From NCBI GenBank assembly GCA_002367105.1, contig DFCS01000012.1:1-25235 (forward strand): a stretch of DNA of 25,235 nt. Reading direction: 5' to 3'. Shown in pieces: positions 1 through 7,998 of the stretch (within the stretch, counting starts at the first letter, position 1; each line of letters begins with the position of its first letter). Position numbers and translations under genes: made by a program. This DNA comes from Hungatella sp. UBA3048. GTDB lineage: Bacteria > Bacillota > Clostridia > Lachnospirales > Lachnospiraceae. The notes beneath the pieces were generated by a model. That model saw nothing but the letters and a program-made list of their open reading frames with translations. It had not been told where the DNA came from and did no database searches.

Positions 1-16
1 ACTGGTTATTTACCAT

Positions 17-1597
17 TTACACATCATTAACTAATTTGTCCCATAATACACCATTAATTTTATCGACAATTATATCTTTGTCAAATTGTGGAGGCGTTGG
101 TTTGAAAATTTTTGTATCTTTCTGCAACTCATATTCTTTCCGCTGAAAAGAACGCAGTTTATGAATATCCACATTTGCTACAAGTATAGTACTATTAATA
201 CCGCCTTTAGTTTTGACTATGTCTCTAGTAGCTAATTCAGAGGGTTGTAGTATTCTGCTATCGCCATAATCAGAAGAATTTACTTGAATGCAGTAACAAT
301 GCATATCTCGACATAGGGATTCGATTATGCTACTGAAATAATTGGTATCCTTATTCCATTCAACTGCGGTAAATAAGTCAGGGTAGTTTTTAAATAAGGA
401 TCTATCAGAAATTGAAGCTAATTCAAAACAGCAATAAACAGGAAACCATAAATCTTTCCATACAAACATATCATATGTTTTACCAACAATCGGATTTAAA
501 CGATATCCTCTGATTTGTCGTTCTTCTTCGGGTGAATAGTGTACTTTTAAATGATAAGTAATATGAGAGAATCGAAAATCATCTTTTTCATAGGGTAAAA
601 TTGTTGCAGTAAAATTAAAAATACATCCTTTGTATATAAAATGCTCAATACCAGTAACTAACGCTAATTGATTTTTAGCACATGTACGTGCAACAATGGG
701 CAGCCAATCTACTGGTAGATACGATTCGGGGAATACCAACATATCCGCTTTCTCACGTAATGCTTCATTAAAAACATGAGAAAGTTCTCTATATCTATCA
801 TAAGTTCTATTGGGATTTTCCTCCAAAACATTTATAAAATTTGAAGTTTTTAATTTGACATTTGCAACTGCAATATTGAAATTTGAAGTTTTATCGGTTG
901 TAATTTTTGTTACATAAGTGTTCAGATCAAATGGATGTGAAGTTAATTTTTGAACCGTAGTCTCCTCATATAAAAGTGTTTTTGTATTATAGTTTAATTG
1001 TATATAATCTTCATGAATACGATTATTTATTTCTTCTGGGTCTATTAACAACTCTTTTGAATCGTCAATTGAATTTATTTTAGCTAAAAATAATGCAAAA
1101 GATAAATCTTGTGGAGTAATAATATATGGGTAGTAGCAATATTCTTCGTCAAATGTAAATTGCGTTACTTCATTTATAAAGTCATGCATTTTCGTTAAAT
1201 TAAAATCGTATGTATCAGTTAGCTTTCTATATTTGAGCCTAGATTTCTTACGACCACGAATGATAAAATCTATAGAGGATATAAGTGCGTGTTTATCGCA
1301 CATACGGCTATAACAGTACCCCCTACGATATTTTAATATCATTTTGTATTCAAAAAGTTGCAGAATAACTCGTTTAACCGATTTCTCACATTCTAATTTG
1401 TCGGAAGTTTCAGATATTTCTGCGCATAAGCTATTAATAAAACTTTTAACCGATTCACCCCAAACTAAAGAAAGTCCTCGGCATAATGATGCATGCAGGT
1501 GATGTAATAATGATTGTTGTAAATCATCGGTATGTATCCAATCACTATCTTCAGTATTAAGTATAGATTTTAATATAGTGATAATATATTTCTGCAT
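17..1597 (-). CDS. Nitrilase-fold (C-N hydrolase) half of a DRT1/UG1-like RT-nitrilase
   Basis: The 526-residue product has a helical N-terminal part (about 1-235) and a carbon-nitrogen hydrolase domain (about 240-490). The expected catalytic triad can be placed: Glu291 in VFPESYLP, Lys351 in HLKVHYSPEE, and Cys390 in YCCFELAS. It lies directly downstream of a reverse transcriptase on the same strand. RT plus nitrilase is the hallmark of defense-associated RT type 1 (UG1), where the two are normally one polypeptide. The ATG at 1597 has no recognisable Shine-Dalgarno sequence, and its frame is open upstream for 46 more codons to 1735, where it meets the RT frame. I therefore think this is the C-terminal half of one protein split by a one-base frame difference, not a free-standing gene. 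The substrate of the nitrilase domain is unknown. Confidence 0.8.
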   Translation of the reverse strand: MQKYIITILKSILNTEDSDWIHTDDLQQSLLHHLHASLCRGLSLVWGESVKSFINSLCAEISETSDKLECEKSVKRVILQLFEYKMILKYRRGYCYSRMCDKHALISSIDFIIRGRKKSRLKYRKLTDTYDFNLTKMHDFINEVTQFTFDEEYCYYPYIITPQDLSFALFLAKINSIDDSKELLIDPEEINNRIHEDYIQLNYNTKTLLYEETTVQKLTSHPFDLNTYVTKITTDKTSNFNIAVANVKLKTSNFINVLEENPNRTYDRYRELSHVFNEALREKADMLVFPESYLPVDWLPIVARTCAKNQLALVTGIEHFIYKGCIFNFTATILPYEKDDFRFSHITYHLKVHYSPEEERQIRGYRLNPIVGKTYDMFVWKDLWFPVYCCFELASISDRSLFKNYPDLFTAVEWNKDTNYFSSIIESLCRDMHCYCIQVNSSDYGDSRILQPSELATRDIVKTKGGINSTILVANVDIHKLRSFQRKEYELQKDTKIFKPTPPQFDKDIIVDKINGVLWDKLVNDV

Positions 1598-1686
1598 TAT
1601 TGAATATCTGCTGTTTAATGCAAGTATTTGAATAACTTTGTCCCACGTAGTGTAGTTGTCAATTATATTCCAAGTATCGAATATTT

Positions 1687-3144
1687 TTAAAATATCCTTT
1701 TCAAATTTACTTTCTGTAGGATCGTTAATAAGTTCCCCAATATCATAAGTTTACCAAGAAATTTGGAAACTGCATACTTATTGATATTGATACTTTCAAC
1801 ACCACGTAATTTATTAATTGTATCGTTGTTCTTTAAATCAAAGATTTCACTATAGTCATTATTAACTAATACAGCATCATCTTCAGGTAAATATCTAAAT
1901 TCACTGGTGTTCTCATATAATGCCTTTTTGAAACTATCAAGCAGTGATCTTGAACCTGATTCTTTAAAGTAAAAAACCTTAACCTTTTTGTTTTTTACTG
2001 TGATTTGGGACATTCGATTGCTTAATAAGTTGGGGTTAATTGTATAAAGAGTTTGATTATCATTATCTTTTATTCCACTATCAATGAGTAAACCACGACT
2101 TTTCCCTCCACTGGCAAAGCAAGGAACAGATTTATCTGCATTACAGTTACACAAAAAGTAATCCATAACAAATTCATTACTTAATGAACCCTTCTTAGCT
2201 TTTAAATACAGTGGGCTGTTTTTCTCGACCTTATCTACAATAATAATATCATCAACGTAACGCCCATAATATAAGGGGTTCCATCTGTCAATTACTCCTT
2301 CATCAAAGCTTTTTAGACAATAATTTGATAGTATATTTGAAGGAAAAAAACCTATTGGCAAAAATATGTTGCTTTGTTTATCATTATTTTGATATGCATT
2401 CTTCTTGCTATATATTTTCAAGACACTATAGACAAAAGAGTTAAGTCTTTCTACACTTTTGTTTTCTCCCTGTTCTTTAATAAAATCCTCATAGAATTGC
2501 TCGGACTCTTTTTCTGATATATGTACATTATAGTAAAATCTTGAAAAATCCATAGTGAGTATAATAGTATCTTGTTTATCATTTAAGGTTTCAGAGGCAA
2601 TATCTAGTGCTTTATCTCTCCAACTCTCATATTGAGAAAAGTATGGCTGAAACAAATAAGGAGAATAGCTCTCTTTATCAATAGGTTTATTGTTTTTATT
2701 TGGTGTACGTTCTTTTAGTCTATTACCATAGGAATGCGTGTAAATTTTTTCATCTAAAATCCGCCCGATAGTCATCACCCAAAGTATACCTAATACTTGT
2801 CCATCAACTTCAATATTGATAAAATGCTGTAATTGTTCAACATTTACAGACTTTGGAGAATCATTTATAACAGCATTATCATTAAACTCTTGTAATTCTT
2901 TTGGAAAATATAAAACGCCAATCGATTCAAGGATATTTGAGACATAGTTTCCCCATTCATAATCATCGGAAAGATTAAGTATTTCAAGAATTTCATTAAA
3001 ATGCTGCTCCAATATTTCAGCATCATGTTCATATGTATTTTCGTAATCTACGATAGCATTTCTAAGTACAAGTTGTGTTTTATCATAATACACGCTTGCT
3101 TTTAGTTTTTTATATGCTATTTTTATTTGATTTAATGTAATCAT
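1687..3144 (-). CDS. Reverse transcriptase of the DRT type 1 / UG1-like defense family (N-terminal half)
   Basis: The 485-residue product carries reverse-transcriptase motifs: motif A around Asp199 (ILTMDFSRFYYN), a motif B-like segment at about 264-275 (IGFFPSNILSNY), and motif C as YVDD at 296-299. No maturase or endonuclease domain and no intron RNA is visible, which argues against a group II intron. The strong ribosome binding site CTAGGAGG lies 8 bases before the ATG at 3144. The last 15 residues before the stop do not look like the rest, because the frame has slipped at 1735-1738. In the other frame the protein continues without a stop into the nitrilase domain for a total of 1042 residues. 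UG1 proteins protect against phage; the activity of this copy depends on how the frameshift is resolved. AT-rich composition and the neighbouring mobile-element scar fit horizontal acquisition. Confidence 0.85.
   Translation of the reverse strand: MITLNQIKIAYKKLKASVYYDKTQLVLRNAIVDYENTYEHDAEILEQHFNEILEILNLSDDYEWGNYVSNILESIGVLYFPKELQEFNDNAVINDSPKSVNVEQLQHFINIEVDGQVLGILWVMTIGRILDEKIYTHSYGNRLKERTPNKNNKPIDKESYSPYLFQPYFSQYESWRDKALDIASETLNDKQDTIILTMDFSRFYYNVHISEKESEQFYEDFIKEQGENKSVERLNSFVYSVLKIYSKKNAYQNNDKQSNIFLPIGFFPSNILSNYCLKSFDEGVIDRWNPLYYGRYVDDIIIVDKVEKNSPLYLKAKKGSLSNEFVMDYFLCNCNADKSVPCFASGGKSRGLLIDSGIKDNDNQTLYTINPNLLSNRMSQITVKNKKVKVFYFKESGSRSLLDSFKKALYENTSEFRYLPEDDAVLVNNDYSEIFDLKNNDTINKLRGVESININKYAVSKFLGKLMILGNLLTILQKVNLKRIF
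1735..1738 (-). other. Frameshift site joining RT and nitrilase frames
   Basis: On the minus strand the RT frame reads ATA TTG GGG AAC and stops 15 codons after GGG, at 1687. Re-reading one G (TTG GGG GAA CTT ATT) enters the nitrilase frame, which is open from 1735 down to 17. The 46 residues between the slip and the ATG at 1597 look like ordinary protein (for example WDKVIQILALNSRYSI). The joined product is 470 + 572 = 1042 residues. A tRNA-Gly on GGG could slip back one base and still pair with GGG, so a -1 frameshift is physically possible, but no canonical X XXY YYZ heptamer is present. The alternatives are a real inactivating deletion or a base-calling error. Confidence 0.85.
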
Positions 3145-3198
3145 ACATACCTCCTAGTAATACACAATATTTACAATGTTTTATCACGAAAAATTACA

Positions 3199-3240
3199 TT
3201 CGAAACGAATAATATTTTATTAATTATATACTAATATTCG
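3199..3240. repeat. AT-rich inverted repeats upstream of the RT gene
   Basis: ATTCG-AAA-CGAAT (3199-3211) is a perfect short palindrome, and CGAATAATATT (from 3207) is partly mirrored by AATATTCG at 3233-3240. They lie 55-95 bases before the RT start and could be an operator or the boundary of the acquired segment. No function can be assigned from sequence alone. Confidence 0.35.
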
Positions 3241-3315
3241 TCATCTAACAACGAGAAAGGAGATAATTCTTATGGTTCGTACCCCACCCATTTAAATTCT
3301 ATAGATTATCGGTTG

Positions 3316-3341
3316 AACCGCCAGAAATGGCGGTTTTTTTG
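3316..3341 (+). terminator. Intrinsic terminator, GNRA-looped
   Basis: A perfect 8-bp stem, AACCGCCA (3316-3323) with TGGCGGTT (3328-3335), closes a GAAA tetraloop and is followed by a run of T. It follows a tiny reading frame with a good ribosome binding site (GAAAGGAG, ATG at 3271, MVRTPPI then stop) that looks like a decayed end of a mobile-element gene. Confidence 0.8.
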
Positions 3342-3380
3342 TATCCAAAAACCAAATAAAAAGATGGAGGTAATCAGATT

Positions 3381-3539
3381 ATGCAATTTTTTACGAGTGC
3401 AGTTAGTACCTTACAGACCCTTGTTATGGCTCTTGGCGCGGGCCTTGCCGTGTGGGGCGTTATCAACCTTTTGGAAGGTTACGGGTCGGATAATCCGGGC
3501 GCGCGAATGCACAGTGTCCATAAGGAAGCAACTACCTAA
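3381..3539 (+). pseudogene. Truncated Maff2-family mobile-element protein
   Basis: A 52-codon frame with ribosome binding site GATGGAGG starts MQFFTSAVSTLQTLV and continues through one hydrophobic helix to NLLEGYGSDNPGA. This is the conserved N-terminal part of the Maff2 family, small membrane proteins in the conjugation modules of Clostridia integrative elements. After NPGA the sequence changes abruptly to RMHSVHKEATT and stops, so the second half of the usual protein is missing. No other conjugation genes flank it, so it is best read as a scar of an excised or decayed ICE. The frame is too short to appear among longer ORF calls. Confidence 0.7.
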
Positions 3540-3609
3540 CATGAAAATAACGTGATAGACAGCCGACAGACGAATGTATAGGATTTTATAGTTTAGAATT
3601 TAGCTTCAA

Positions 3610-3638
3610 ATGACAACAGAATGAAAATGTGATAATAT
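3610..3638 (+). promoter_or_regulatory. Probable promoter of the Crp/Fnr gene
   Basis: ATGACA (3610-3615) and TAATAT (3633-3638) are separated by 17 bases, and the gene starts about 50 bases downstream. The match to sigma-A consensus is moderate. Confidence 0.45.
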
Positions 3639-3691
3639 ATAAATAATACCTTTAATTTATCGCGCGTTGTAAGTTAGGAAAGATGATGCTT

Positions 3692-4273
3692 ATGAGAACA
3701 AGTGAATATTTTGAAAGAAAACTACAAGTTATCTTAACCCAAGATGTAAAAGAAACTATTGAAAGTAAAACAAATGTAGTGTCATTTCCTGCTGGACACA
3801 CGGTACTTTGGGAGGGTGATACGGCATCATATCTATATTATATCATTCAGGGCCTTGTAAGAGGATATTACATTGATAGCAAGGGCAATGATGTAACAAA
3901 ATGCTTTTGTGCGGAGGACGATTTCTTCTCAACAGAGGGCTTTAGAATATCTTCCCCTGCAACGTTTACTATTGAATGTTTAGAAAACTGCAAATGCTTG
4001 CAATTGCCGTATACATCACTCAAAAGCATTGTTCAATCTAATAAAAGCATTGGTGATTCGGTAAGTCACTTATTTCAAGTGGAGGTGAGCAAGCAGGAAG
4101 ATAGAAGTAAAAGCTTAATGTTGCTCAATGCAGAAGAGCGTTACTACTTTTTTTCCAGTGATTATCCGAATTTACGAAACAGAGTTCCTTTGAAGTATAT
4201 AGCTTCCTACATTGGTGTACGGGCAGCTTCATTAAGTCGTATTCGAAAGAAACAAAAATCAGACGAAAATTAA
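3692..4273 (+). CDS. Crp/Fnr family transcriptional regulator
   Basis: The product is a one-domain sensor plus DNA-binding tail. Residues about 15-115 form a cyclic-nucleotide-binding-like beta barrel (FPAGHTVLWEGDTASYLYYIIQG, then the glycine-rich turn region). The C-terminal 45 residues (NRVPLKYIASYIGVRAASLSRIRKK) form a helix-turn-helix. No Fnr-type N-terminal cysteine cluster is visible, so an iron-sulfur oxygen sensor is unlikely. In-frame ATGs also exist at 3683 and 3686; AGGAA at 3676-3680 is best spaced for 3686 or 3692. The gene sits 65 bases before a co-directional SDR gene, which it may control. Its ligand is unknown. It lies inside the mobile-element scar and may be cargo. Confidence 0.8.
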   Translation: MRTSEYFERKLQVILTQDVKETIESKTNVVSFPAGHTVLWEGDTASYLYYIIQGLVRGYYIDSKGNDVTKCFCAEDDFFSTEGFRISSPATFTIECLENCKCLQLPYTSLKSIVQSNKSIGDSVSHLFQVEVSKQEDRSKSLMLLNAEERYYFFSSDYPNLRNRVPLKYIASYIGVRAASLSRIRKKQKSDEN

Positions 4274-4338
4274 CATAGGTGAATTACAAAATCACTTTTT
4301 TCGGTCATACTTGACTATATAGGAAGGAGTGATTTTTT

Positions 4339-5085
4339 ATGGATAATGTTCTTATTACAGGTGGAACCAGCGGAATCGGTTACGCTCTTGCAAGAGTATT
4401 TGCCGCAAATAAATATAATCTTATACTTGTTTCTTCAAATTATGAGAACTTAAAGATAACACAACAAAAACTTCAATCAGAATTTTCTGTAACAGTATAT
4501 ATTTTTGAACAGGATTTATCCGAGCTAAAAGCGGCCGAAAATCTTTATAACAGTATACAAGCAAAAAACATACATGTGGACATACTGGTCAATAATGCCG
4601 GATATGGCTTGGTCGGGGCAACAGAAGAAATCGACTTTTGTAATGATGAAAAAATGATGGTTTTGAATATGATAAGCCTTGTAGAGTTGTGCAAATTATT
4701 TTTGCCTCATATGTACAAGAACAGACATGGGAGTATTCTAAATGTTTCTTCAACAGGAGCATTTCAGCCGGGGCCATTTACATCTACTTACTTTGCAAGT
4801 AAGGCATTTGTTTTAAGTTATAGTAAAGCGATACGCTTTGAAGCTGAAAAATATAATGTGCAAGTTTGTACACTATGTCCGGGTGCAACTATAACTAATT
4901 TTTTTGCCCGTGAAGGAACTGACTTACCTAAAACCTCAATGCCTGCTGATGAAGTTGCTGAATATGCATATCGACAATTAATGAAAAACAAGTCGGTATT
5001 TATCCCTGGAGCTATCAATCGTGTAATGCAAGCATTCCCCACAAACATAAAAATGTTAGCAGTTGCAAAAATGAAGAAAGATTAA
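4339..5085 (+). CDS. SDR family NAD(P)-dependent oxidoreductase
   Basis: This is a classical short-chain dehydrogenase/reductase of 248 residues, the usual length. It has the Rossmann cofactor motif TGGTSGIG at 7-14, NNAG at 85-88, catalytic Ser137/Ser138, and the active-site pair Tyr151-x3-Lys155 (YFASK). The ribosome binding site GGAAGGAG lies 10 bases before the ATG. Neighbours do not reveal the substrate; some relatives act on short-chain carbonyls or fatty-acid-like compounds. It probably forms a unit with the preceding Crp/Fnr regulator and ends at a strong hairpin terminator. Confidence 0.88.
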   Translation: MDNVLITGGTSGIGYALARVFAANKYNLILVSSNYENLKITQQKLQSEFSVTVYIFEQDLSELKAAENLYNSIQAKNIHVDILVNNAGYGLVGATEEIDFCNDEKMMVLNMISLVELCKLFLPHMYKNRHGSILNVSSTGAFQPGPFTSTYFASKAFVLSYSKAIRFEAEKYNVQVCTLCPGATITNFFAREGTDLPKTSMPADEVAEYAYRQLMKNKSVFIPGAINRVMQAFPTNIKMLAVAKMKKD

Positions 5086-5101
5086 TCTTCATTCGCTGCG
5101 G

Positions 5102-5215
5102 CGGCAAATAAAAAAACCGTTGTTTCAGCGACTGAATTGCTATGCGCTTTCAAATTGCAACCAGATAACAGCGGTTTTGAAATCAAACAATCAAAGCCGC
5201 TGTTTTTATTTGCCT
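5102..5215. repeat. Imperfect inverted repeat flanking the post-SDR spacer
   Basis: GGCAAATAAAAA at 5106-5117 (approximate) is the reverse complement of TTTTTATTTGCC near 5203-5214, and the CCG/CGG blocks next to each arm also partly match. The arms enclose about 85 bases. This could be a small non-autonomous element or nested terminators. Confidence 0.4.
5167..5212 (+). terminator. Intrinsic terminator after the SDR gene
   Basis: AACAGCGG (5167-5174) pairs with CCGCTGTT (5197-5204), followed by TTTTTATTT. It is well placed to end the Crp/Fnr-SDR transcript. Confidence 0.7.
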
Positions 5216-5267
5216 AATTTACAGGGACACGTCTACGCATTTAAAAACAATGGCTTGGAGGTTTTCC

Positions 5268-5333
5268 ATGTATCCAAAGTCGCTTTTTCATGCATTGGAG
5301 GGGCCCCCACCTAACAGTGACGGCTTGGCATAG
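5268..5333 (+). CDS. 21-residue ORF with strong ribosome binding site, probable mobile-element remnant
   Basis: TTGGAGG lies 6 bases before an ATG that opens a short frame beginning MYPKSLFHALEGPPP and ending at TAG 5331. I do not recognise it. The good ribosome binding site combined with a very short frame suggests the start of a gene cut off when the element decayed. Two terminator hairpins follow. The rest of 5086-5467 holds only terminators and repeats. Confidence 0.3.
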   Translation: MYPKSLFHALEGPPPNSDGLA

Positions 5334-5379
5334 CAGATGTTCTAAGGCTATATAATTTCAAAAAATCATATCAAAAAAT

Positions 5380-5402
5380 GGGCGGCTACTGCGCCCGTTT
5401 TT
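5380..5402 (+). terminator. Intrinsic terminator
   Basis: GGGCG (5380-5384) and CGCCC (5392-5396) enclose GCTACTG and are followed by GTTTTTC. Confidence 0.6.
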
Positions 5403-5407
5403 CATAC

Positions 5408-5446
5408 GACACCGTTCGAAGTTTTTCTCGGATAGGTGTCTTTTTG
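5408..5446 (+). terminator. Possible terminator or transposon-end hairpin
   Basis: GACACC (5408-5413) pairs with GGTGTC (5435-5440), followed by TTTTTG. It lies 25 bases beyond the 3' end of the IS1182-like fragment and may belong to the insertion-sequence end. Confidence 0.45.
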
Positions 5447-5467
5447 TTTGCTGGCCTTTGGGACAAG

Positions 5468-6109
5468 CTAACACTTTACCATACGTTTTAAGTTTAAGGC
5501 GGTTGCCGATAAGAGACAGTGATCTCTCGCCGCCTCTATTCCCCGCCTAAACAGCCGTTTTAAGTTATGCATCCATTTCTGAGCTGCAAAGCTTCCCTCA
5601 CACCAGATTTGACGCAACTTCAGGATGTGCTTATGAGTGAGGGTTCCATCCTTTTCTCTCTGTCGTCTTACCGCCTCCTCAAAGATATTGACCCGTATCG
5701 TTCGGCTCCGGTGGCTGTCACTGACACACTTATTTAACATCAGGCAGTTTCGGCAGTCCTTTCGGTCAGCCCGGTAGGTTCGGCAGATGTTGTAATGCTC
5801 CCGCTCAAGACTCCGCAGCGTCAGTTTCTTTCCCGCAGGGCAAATAAAGCAATCTTTTTCTTTCTCATACATAAAAGCTTCGCGGGTAAATGCAACCTTG
5901 TAATTCACTCCGCCTGTTGTTCCCGGTGTAAACAATTGAATGCCCATATCCTCCATAGCCTGGTAAATCAGGCTGGTACCATAGGCGCTGTCAGCACCTG
6001 CTTCTTTGATATCCAGTCCCAAATGCTTTCTCATATGTTCCATTCGTGCCAGATACGGCTCCGAGTCGCCTGTGTTTCCCGGTGTTACTGCCACATCCTT
6101 CACTATTAG
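5468..6109 (-). pseudogene. IS1182-family transposase, C-terminal fragment
   Basis: The frame from about IVKDVAVTPGNTGDSEPY to the stop at 5468 matches the C-terminal part of IS1182-type DDE transposases: the acidic motif in IKEAGADSAYGT, the C-x-x-C-rich insert (CRTYRADRKDCRNCLMLNKC), and the final RRGIEAARDHCLLSATALNLKRM segment that contains the third acidic residue. About 200-215 residues remain, whereas full-length family members are roughly 450-550. The N-terminal half and first catalytic Asp are missing, so it cannot be active. The frame runs open to 6241, but the residues before IVKDV are an out-of-frame reading of a different gene remnant, so the fragment should end near 6105. Confidence 0.8.
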
Positions 6110-6284
6110 CAAAGTAAGTTCCGTCAAAGGAGATCGCCAACAATTCATATCCATTGTCGGTCGTATCAACAACCTCAAAGCCTTACTTTTATGCAAATAT
6201 CTGATTGGAAAGAAAGCAATACAAATAATAATAGTTGTCACCAGCGAGATTTTCTGCTGTTAAGTTAATAAAATCATTATTCAT
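6110..6284 (-). pseudogene. Collapsed YoaP-like GNAT acetyltransferase remnant
   Basis: From the ATG at 6284 the minus strand reads MNNDFINLTAENLA, which resembles the start of YoaP-like GNAT acetyltransferases. The frame then diverges and stops. From 6182 a second frame reads GFEVVDTTDNGYELLAISFD, resembling the stretch after the acetyltransferase domain in the same family. It ends at the junction with the IS1182 fragment (about 6105-6110). I infer one ancestral gene that lost its middle and was cut by the insertion sequence. The family assignment is from memory of similar proteins, not a search. Confidence 0.5.
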
Positions 6285-6310
6285 ATTCAGCCTCATATAG
6301 CTTTGTACTC

Positions 6311-6709
6311 TTACGCCTCTTTTATCCAAGGCGGGGGCGGCAACAGGCAGAACGGATGTCCCGCAGGGTCTATCATCACCCGCCAACCATCTTCGCATTG
6401 GATTTCAGACATAGTTGCGCCACACGACATGGCAAACTTCACTGCTTCTTCTACATCCTTAACATGAAAGTCTAAATGCTCCATCTGCTGCTGTTCATCC
6501 AATGTCGTAGGCCAAACGGGCGGCTCATAATTATCTACCTGCTGAAAGGTAATCCAAGTTGGAAATCCCCTCTGCTCTACATTAGCTAAAACTGTAAATT
6601 CTTTACCCGGGAACCTTGACCAGCCAAGTAATTTTTCATAAAACGCAGACAGCATGTCTGCATCATTGGAATCCAGGACAACATTCCATCCGACAAGATT
6701 AAGTGCCAT
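6311..6709 (-). CDS. VOC / glyoxalase-like family protein
   Basis: The 132-residue protein has two beta-alpha-beta-beta-beta halves typical of the vicinal oxygen chelate fold. The first begins NLVGWNVVLDSNDADMLSAFYEKLLGW; the second contains MEHLDFHVKDVEEAVKFAMSCGA and DGWRVMIDPAGHPFCLLP. The ATG at 6709 (MALNL) is chosen because TGGAGG lies at the right distance; the frame also opens further upstream to 6796 but without support. It follows an AraC-type regulator by 38 bases and is probably co-transcribed with it. Family members include glyoxalases, dioxygenases and antibiotic-binding proteins; the conserved DPAGHPF C-terminus is common in uncharacterised VOC proteins. Confidence 0.85.
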   Translation of the reverse strand: MALNLVGWNVVLDSNDADMLSAFYEKLLGWSRFPGKEFTVLANVEQRGFPTWITFQQVDNYEPPVWPTTLDEQQQMEHLDFHVKDVEEAVKFAMSCGATMSEIQCEDGWRVMIDPAGHPFCLLPPPPWIKEA

Positions 6710-6747
6710 AAATACAATACCTCCACATTTTACTTGAAAACAGAATT

Positions 6748-7731
6748 TCAAATAGTTGGTTTTAATTGTTTTCGCACGGGGCGAATATATTTCCAAAATT
6801 GCTCCGGGTTATAGTAAAAGTAAATTATTCTGCCGGGGGAAGTGTCAAAGCAGTAACCGGTATCTGTAAAATCAAAAGTTGCCATTGCCTTTTCAATCTT
6901 TTCCTCTACGCTACGATTTTCCTGTTCGTAATCAAAAGGTGAATGTTCAAAAACAATATATTCGGCTTCTGGAACATCAACCATAAACATTTGCGGCGGC
7001 ACATCCCCATTATAATCAAAGGGAAGTCTTACCCCCCAACATTCTGTACGCAGGAAACCCCAGCCGCAAAGTCTGCCGTTCGGGTCACTAATGTATGCCA
7101 TTATCTGCCCGCTCCCGCAGTTTACTTCGCTTCCACCATCATCATCCAGTTTGCCCTTGATACTATCAAGTAATCCGCAAATTGTTTCATAATCTTGTTC
7201 CGGAACAAGGCTTTGCTTTTGCCAAAAATCCCAGTATCCGTTACTTTGATAGTTTTTAATGTGTAAAAACTTATGTGCCGGAATGGTTATAAAATAGATG
7301 TTTACACCATTTGTAGATTTTATCATTCCAATCTCACCTAATCCTAAAAAGTAGCGGTCGAAAGGGTGTATTCTTGTGCGAAGAACGACAGGCATAGGGT
7401 TTTTTCGATATTCGCTTGGAGCTACACCATAGGTTCCTTTAAAAGCTCTGGTAAATGCTTCATGTGATGAAAACCCATAATCAAATGCAATATCCATAAG
7501 GCTTTTTTCACTATCACGAACCTCTTTTAGTGCAAAGGCTAATTTTCTATGTCGCAAGTAATCCCTAAATTGCATTCCCGATATTTCTTTAAATTTCTTT
7601 GTTGTATAAAACTCAGAATAACCCAACTTTCGTGAAAGAAAGCGCAAGGTCAAGGCTTCACCGTTATAACTTTGAATACATCTATCAATTTCATCAACCA
7701 CGATTTGAATTTGCTTCTGCCATTCGTACAT
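6748..7731 (-). CDS. AraC family regulator with C-terminal effector-binding domain
   Basis: The 327-residue protein starts with an AraC/XylS DNA-binding domain (about 8-110) containing two helix-turn-helix motifs: LSRKLGYSEFYTTKKFKEI, and MDIAFDYGFSSHEAFTRAFK followed by GVAPSEYR. The rest (about 120-320) resembles the GyrI-like/AraC effector-binding fold. Having the HTH at the N-terminus is the Rob/TipA-like layout, used to sense small hydrophobic or toxic ligands. The start at 7731 is preceded by AAAGGGGGG. It is immediately upstream of the VOC gene on the same strand, which suggests a ligand-responsive detoxification pair. The ligand is unknown. Confidence 0.88.
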   Translation of the reverse strand: MYEWQKQIQIVVDEIDRCIQSYNGEALTLRFLSRKLGYSEFYTTKKFKEISGMQFRDYLRHRKLAFALKEVRDSEKSLMDIAFDYGFSSHEAFTRAFKGTYGVAPSEYRKNPMPVVLRTRIHPFDRYFLGLGEIGMIKSTNGVNIYFITIPAHKFLHIKNYQSNGYWDFWQKQSLVPEQDYETICGLLDSIKGKLDDDGGSEVNCGSGQIMAYISDPNGRLCGWGFLRTECWGVRLPFDYNGDVPPQMFMVDVPEAEYIVFEHSPFDYEQENRSVEEKIEKAMATFDFTDTGYCFDTSPGRIIYFYYNPEQFWKYIRPVRKQLKPTI

Positions 7732-7786
7732 TCGTCTGTTCCCCCCCTTTCAACTGCCCTATATCTATTATAAAGAAATAAAGAGA

Positions 7787-7852
7787 TCACTGCTTGATTT
7801 TACTTGCAATTATTTCAATTTCGCCTGAGCTTGATAACTTTTTATTGTACAT
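7787..7852 (-). CDS. Short ORF (21 residues) with hairpin-masked ribosome binding site
   Basis: AAGGAGG is well placed before the ATG at 7852, which opens MYNKKLSSSGEIEII and ends after 21 codons. The GGAGG can pair with CCTCC 9 bases upstream (7875-7879 with 7861-7865), which could limit translation. It may be the stub of a deleted gene or a leader peptide for the AraC gene, whose start is 56 bases further on. I do not recognise the peptide. Confidence 0.3.
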   Translation of the reverse strand: MYNKKLSSSGEIEIIASKIKQ

Positions 7853-7998
7853 AATCAAATCCTCCTTGTTCATCGGAGGAATCCACTAACCACCTATACC
7901 ATAGCATATTTCGTGCAAGACTAGAATCATGAAACATGAATTTACCCTTGCTATCACGAATTTATCTTTGCATTTTACACTTTCAAAGCAAACAAGGA

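Noticed and set aside
1687..3144. Group II intron RT or retron RT
   Set aside because: No maturase/HNH domain, no intron domain V hairpin and no msr/msd-like inverted repeats were seen; linkage to a nitrilase domain points to UG1/DRT1.
3313..3555. 80-residue plus-strand ORF
   Set aside because: It starts within a terminator stem and overlaps the better supported Maff2 frame, which has a ribosome binding site and recognisable sequence.
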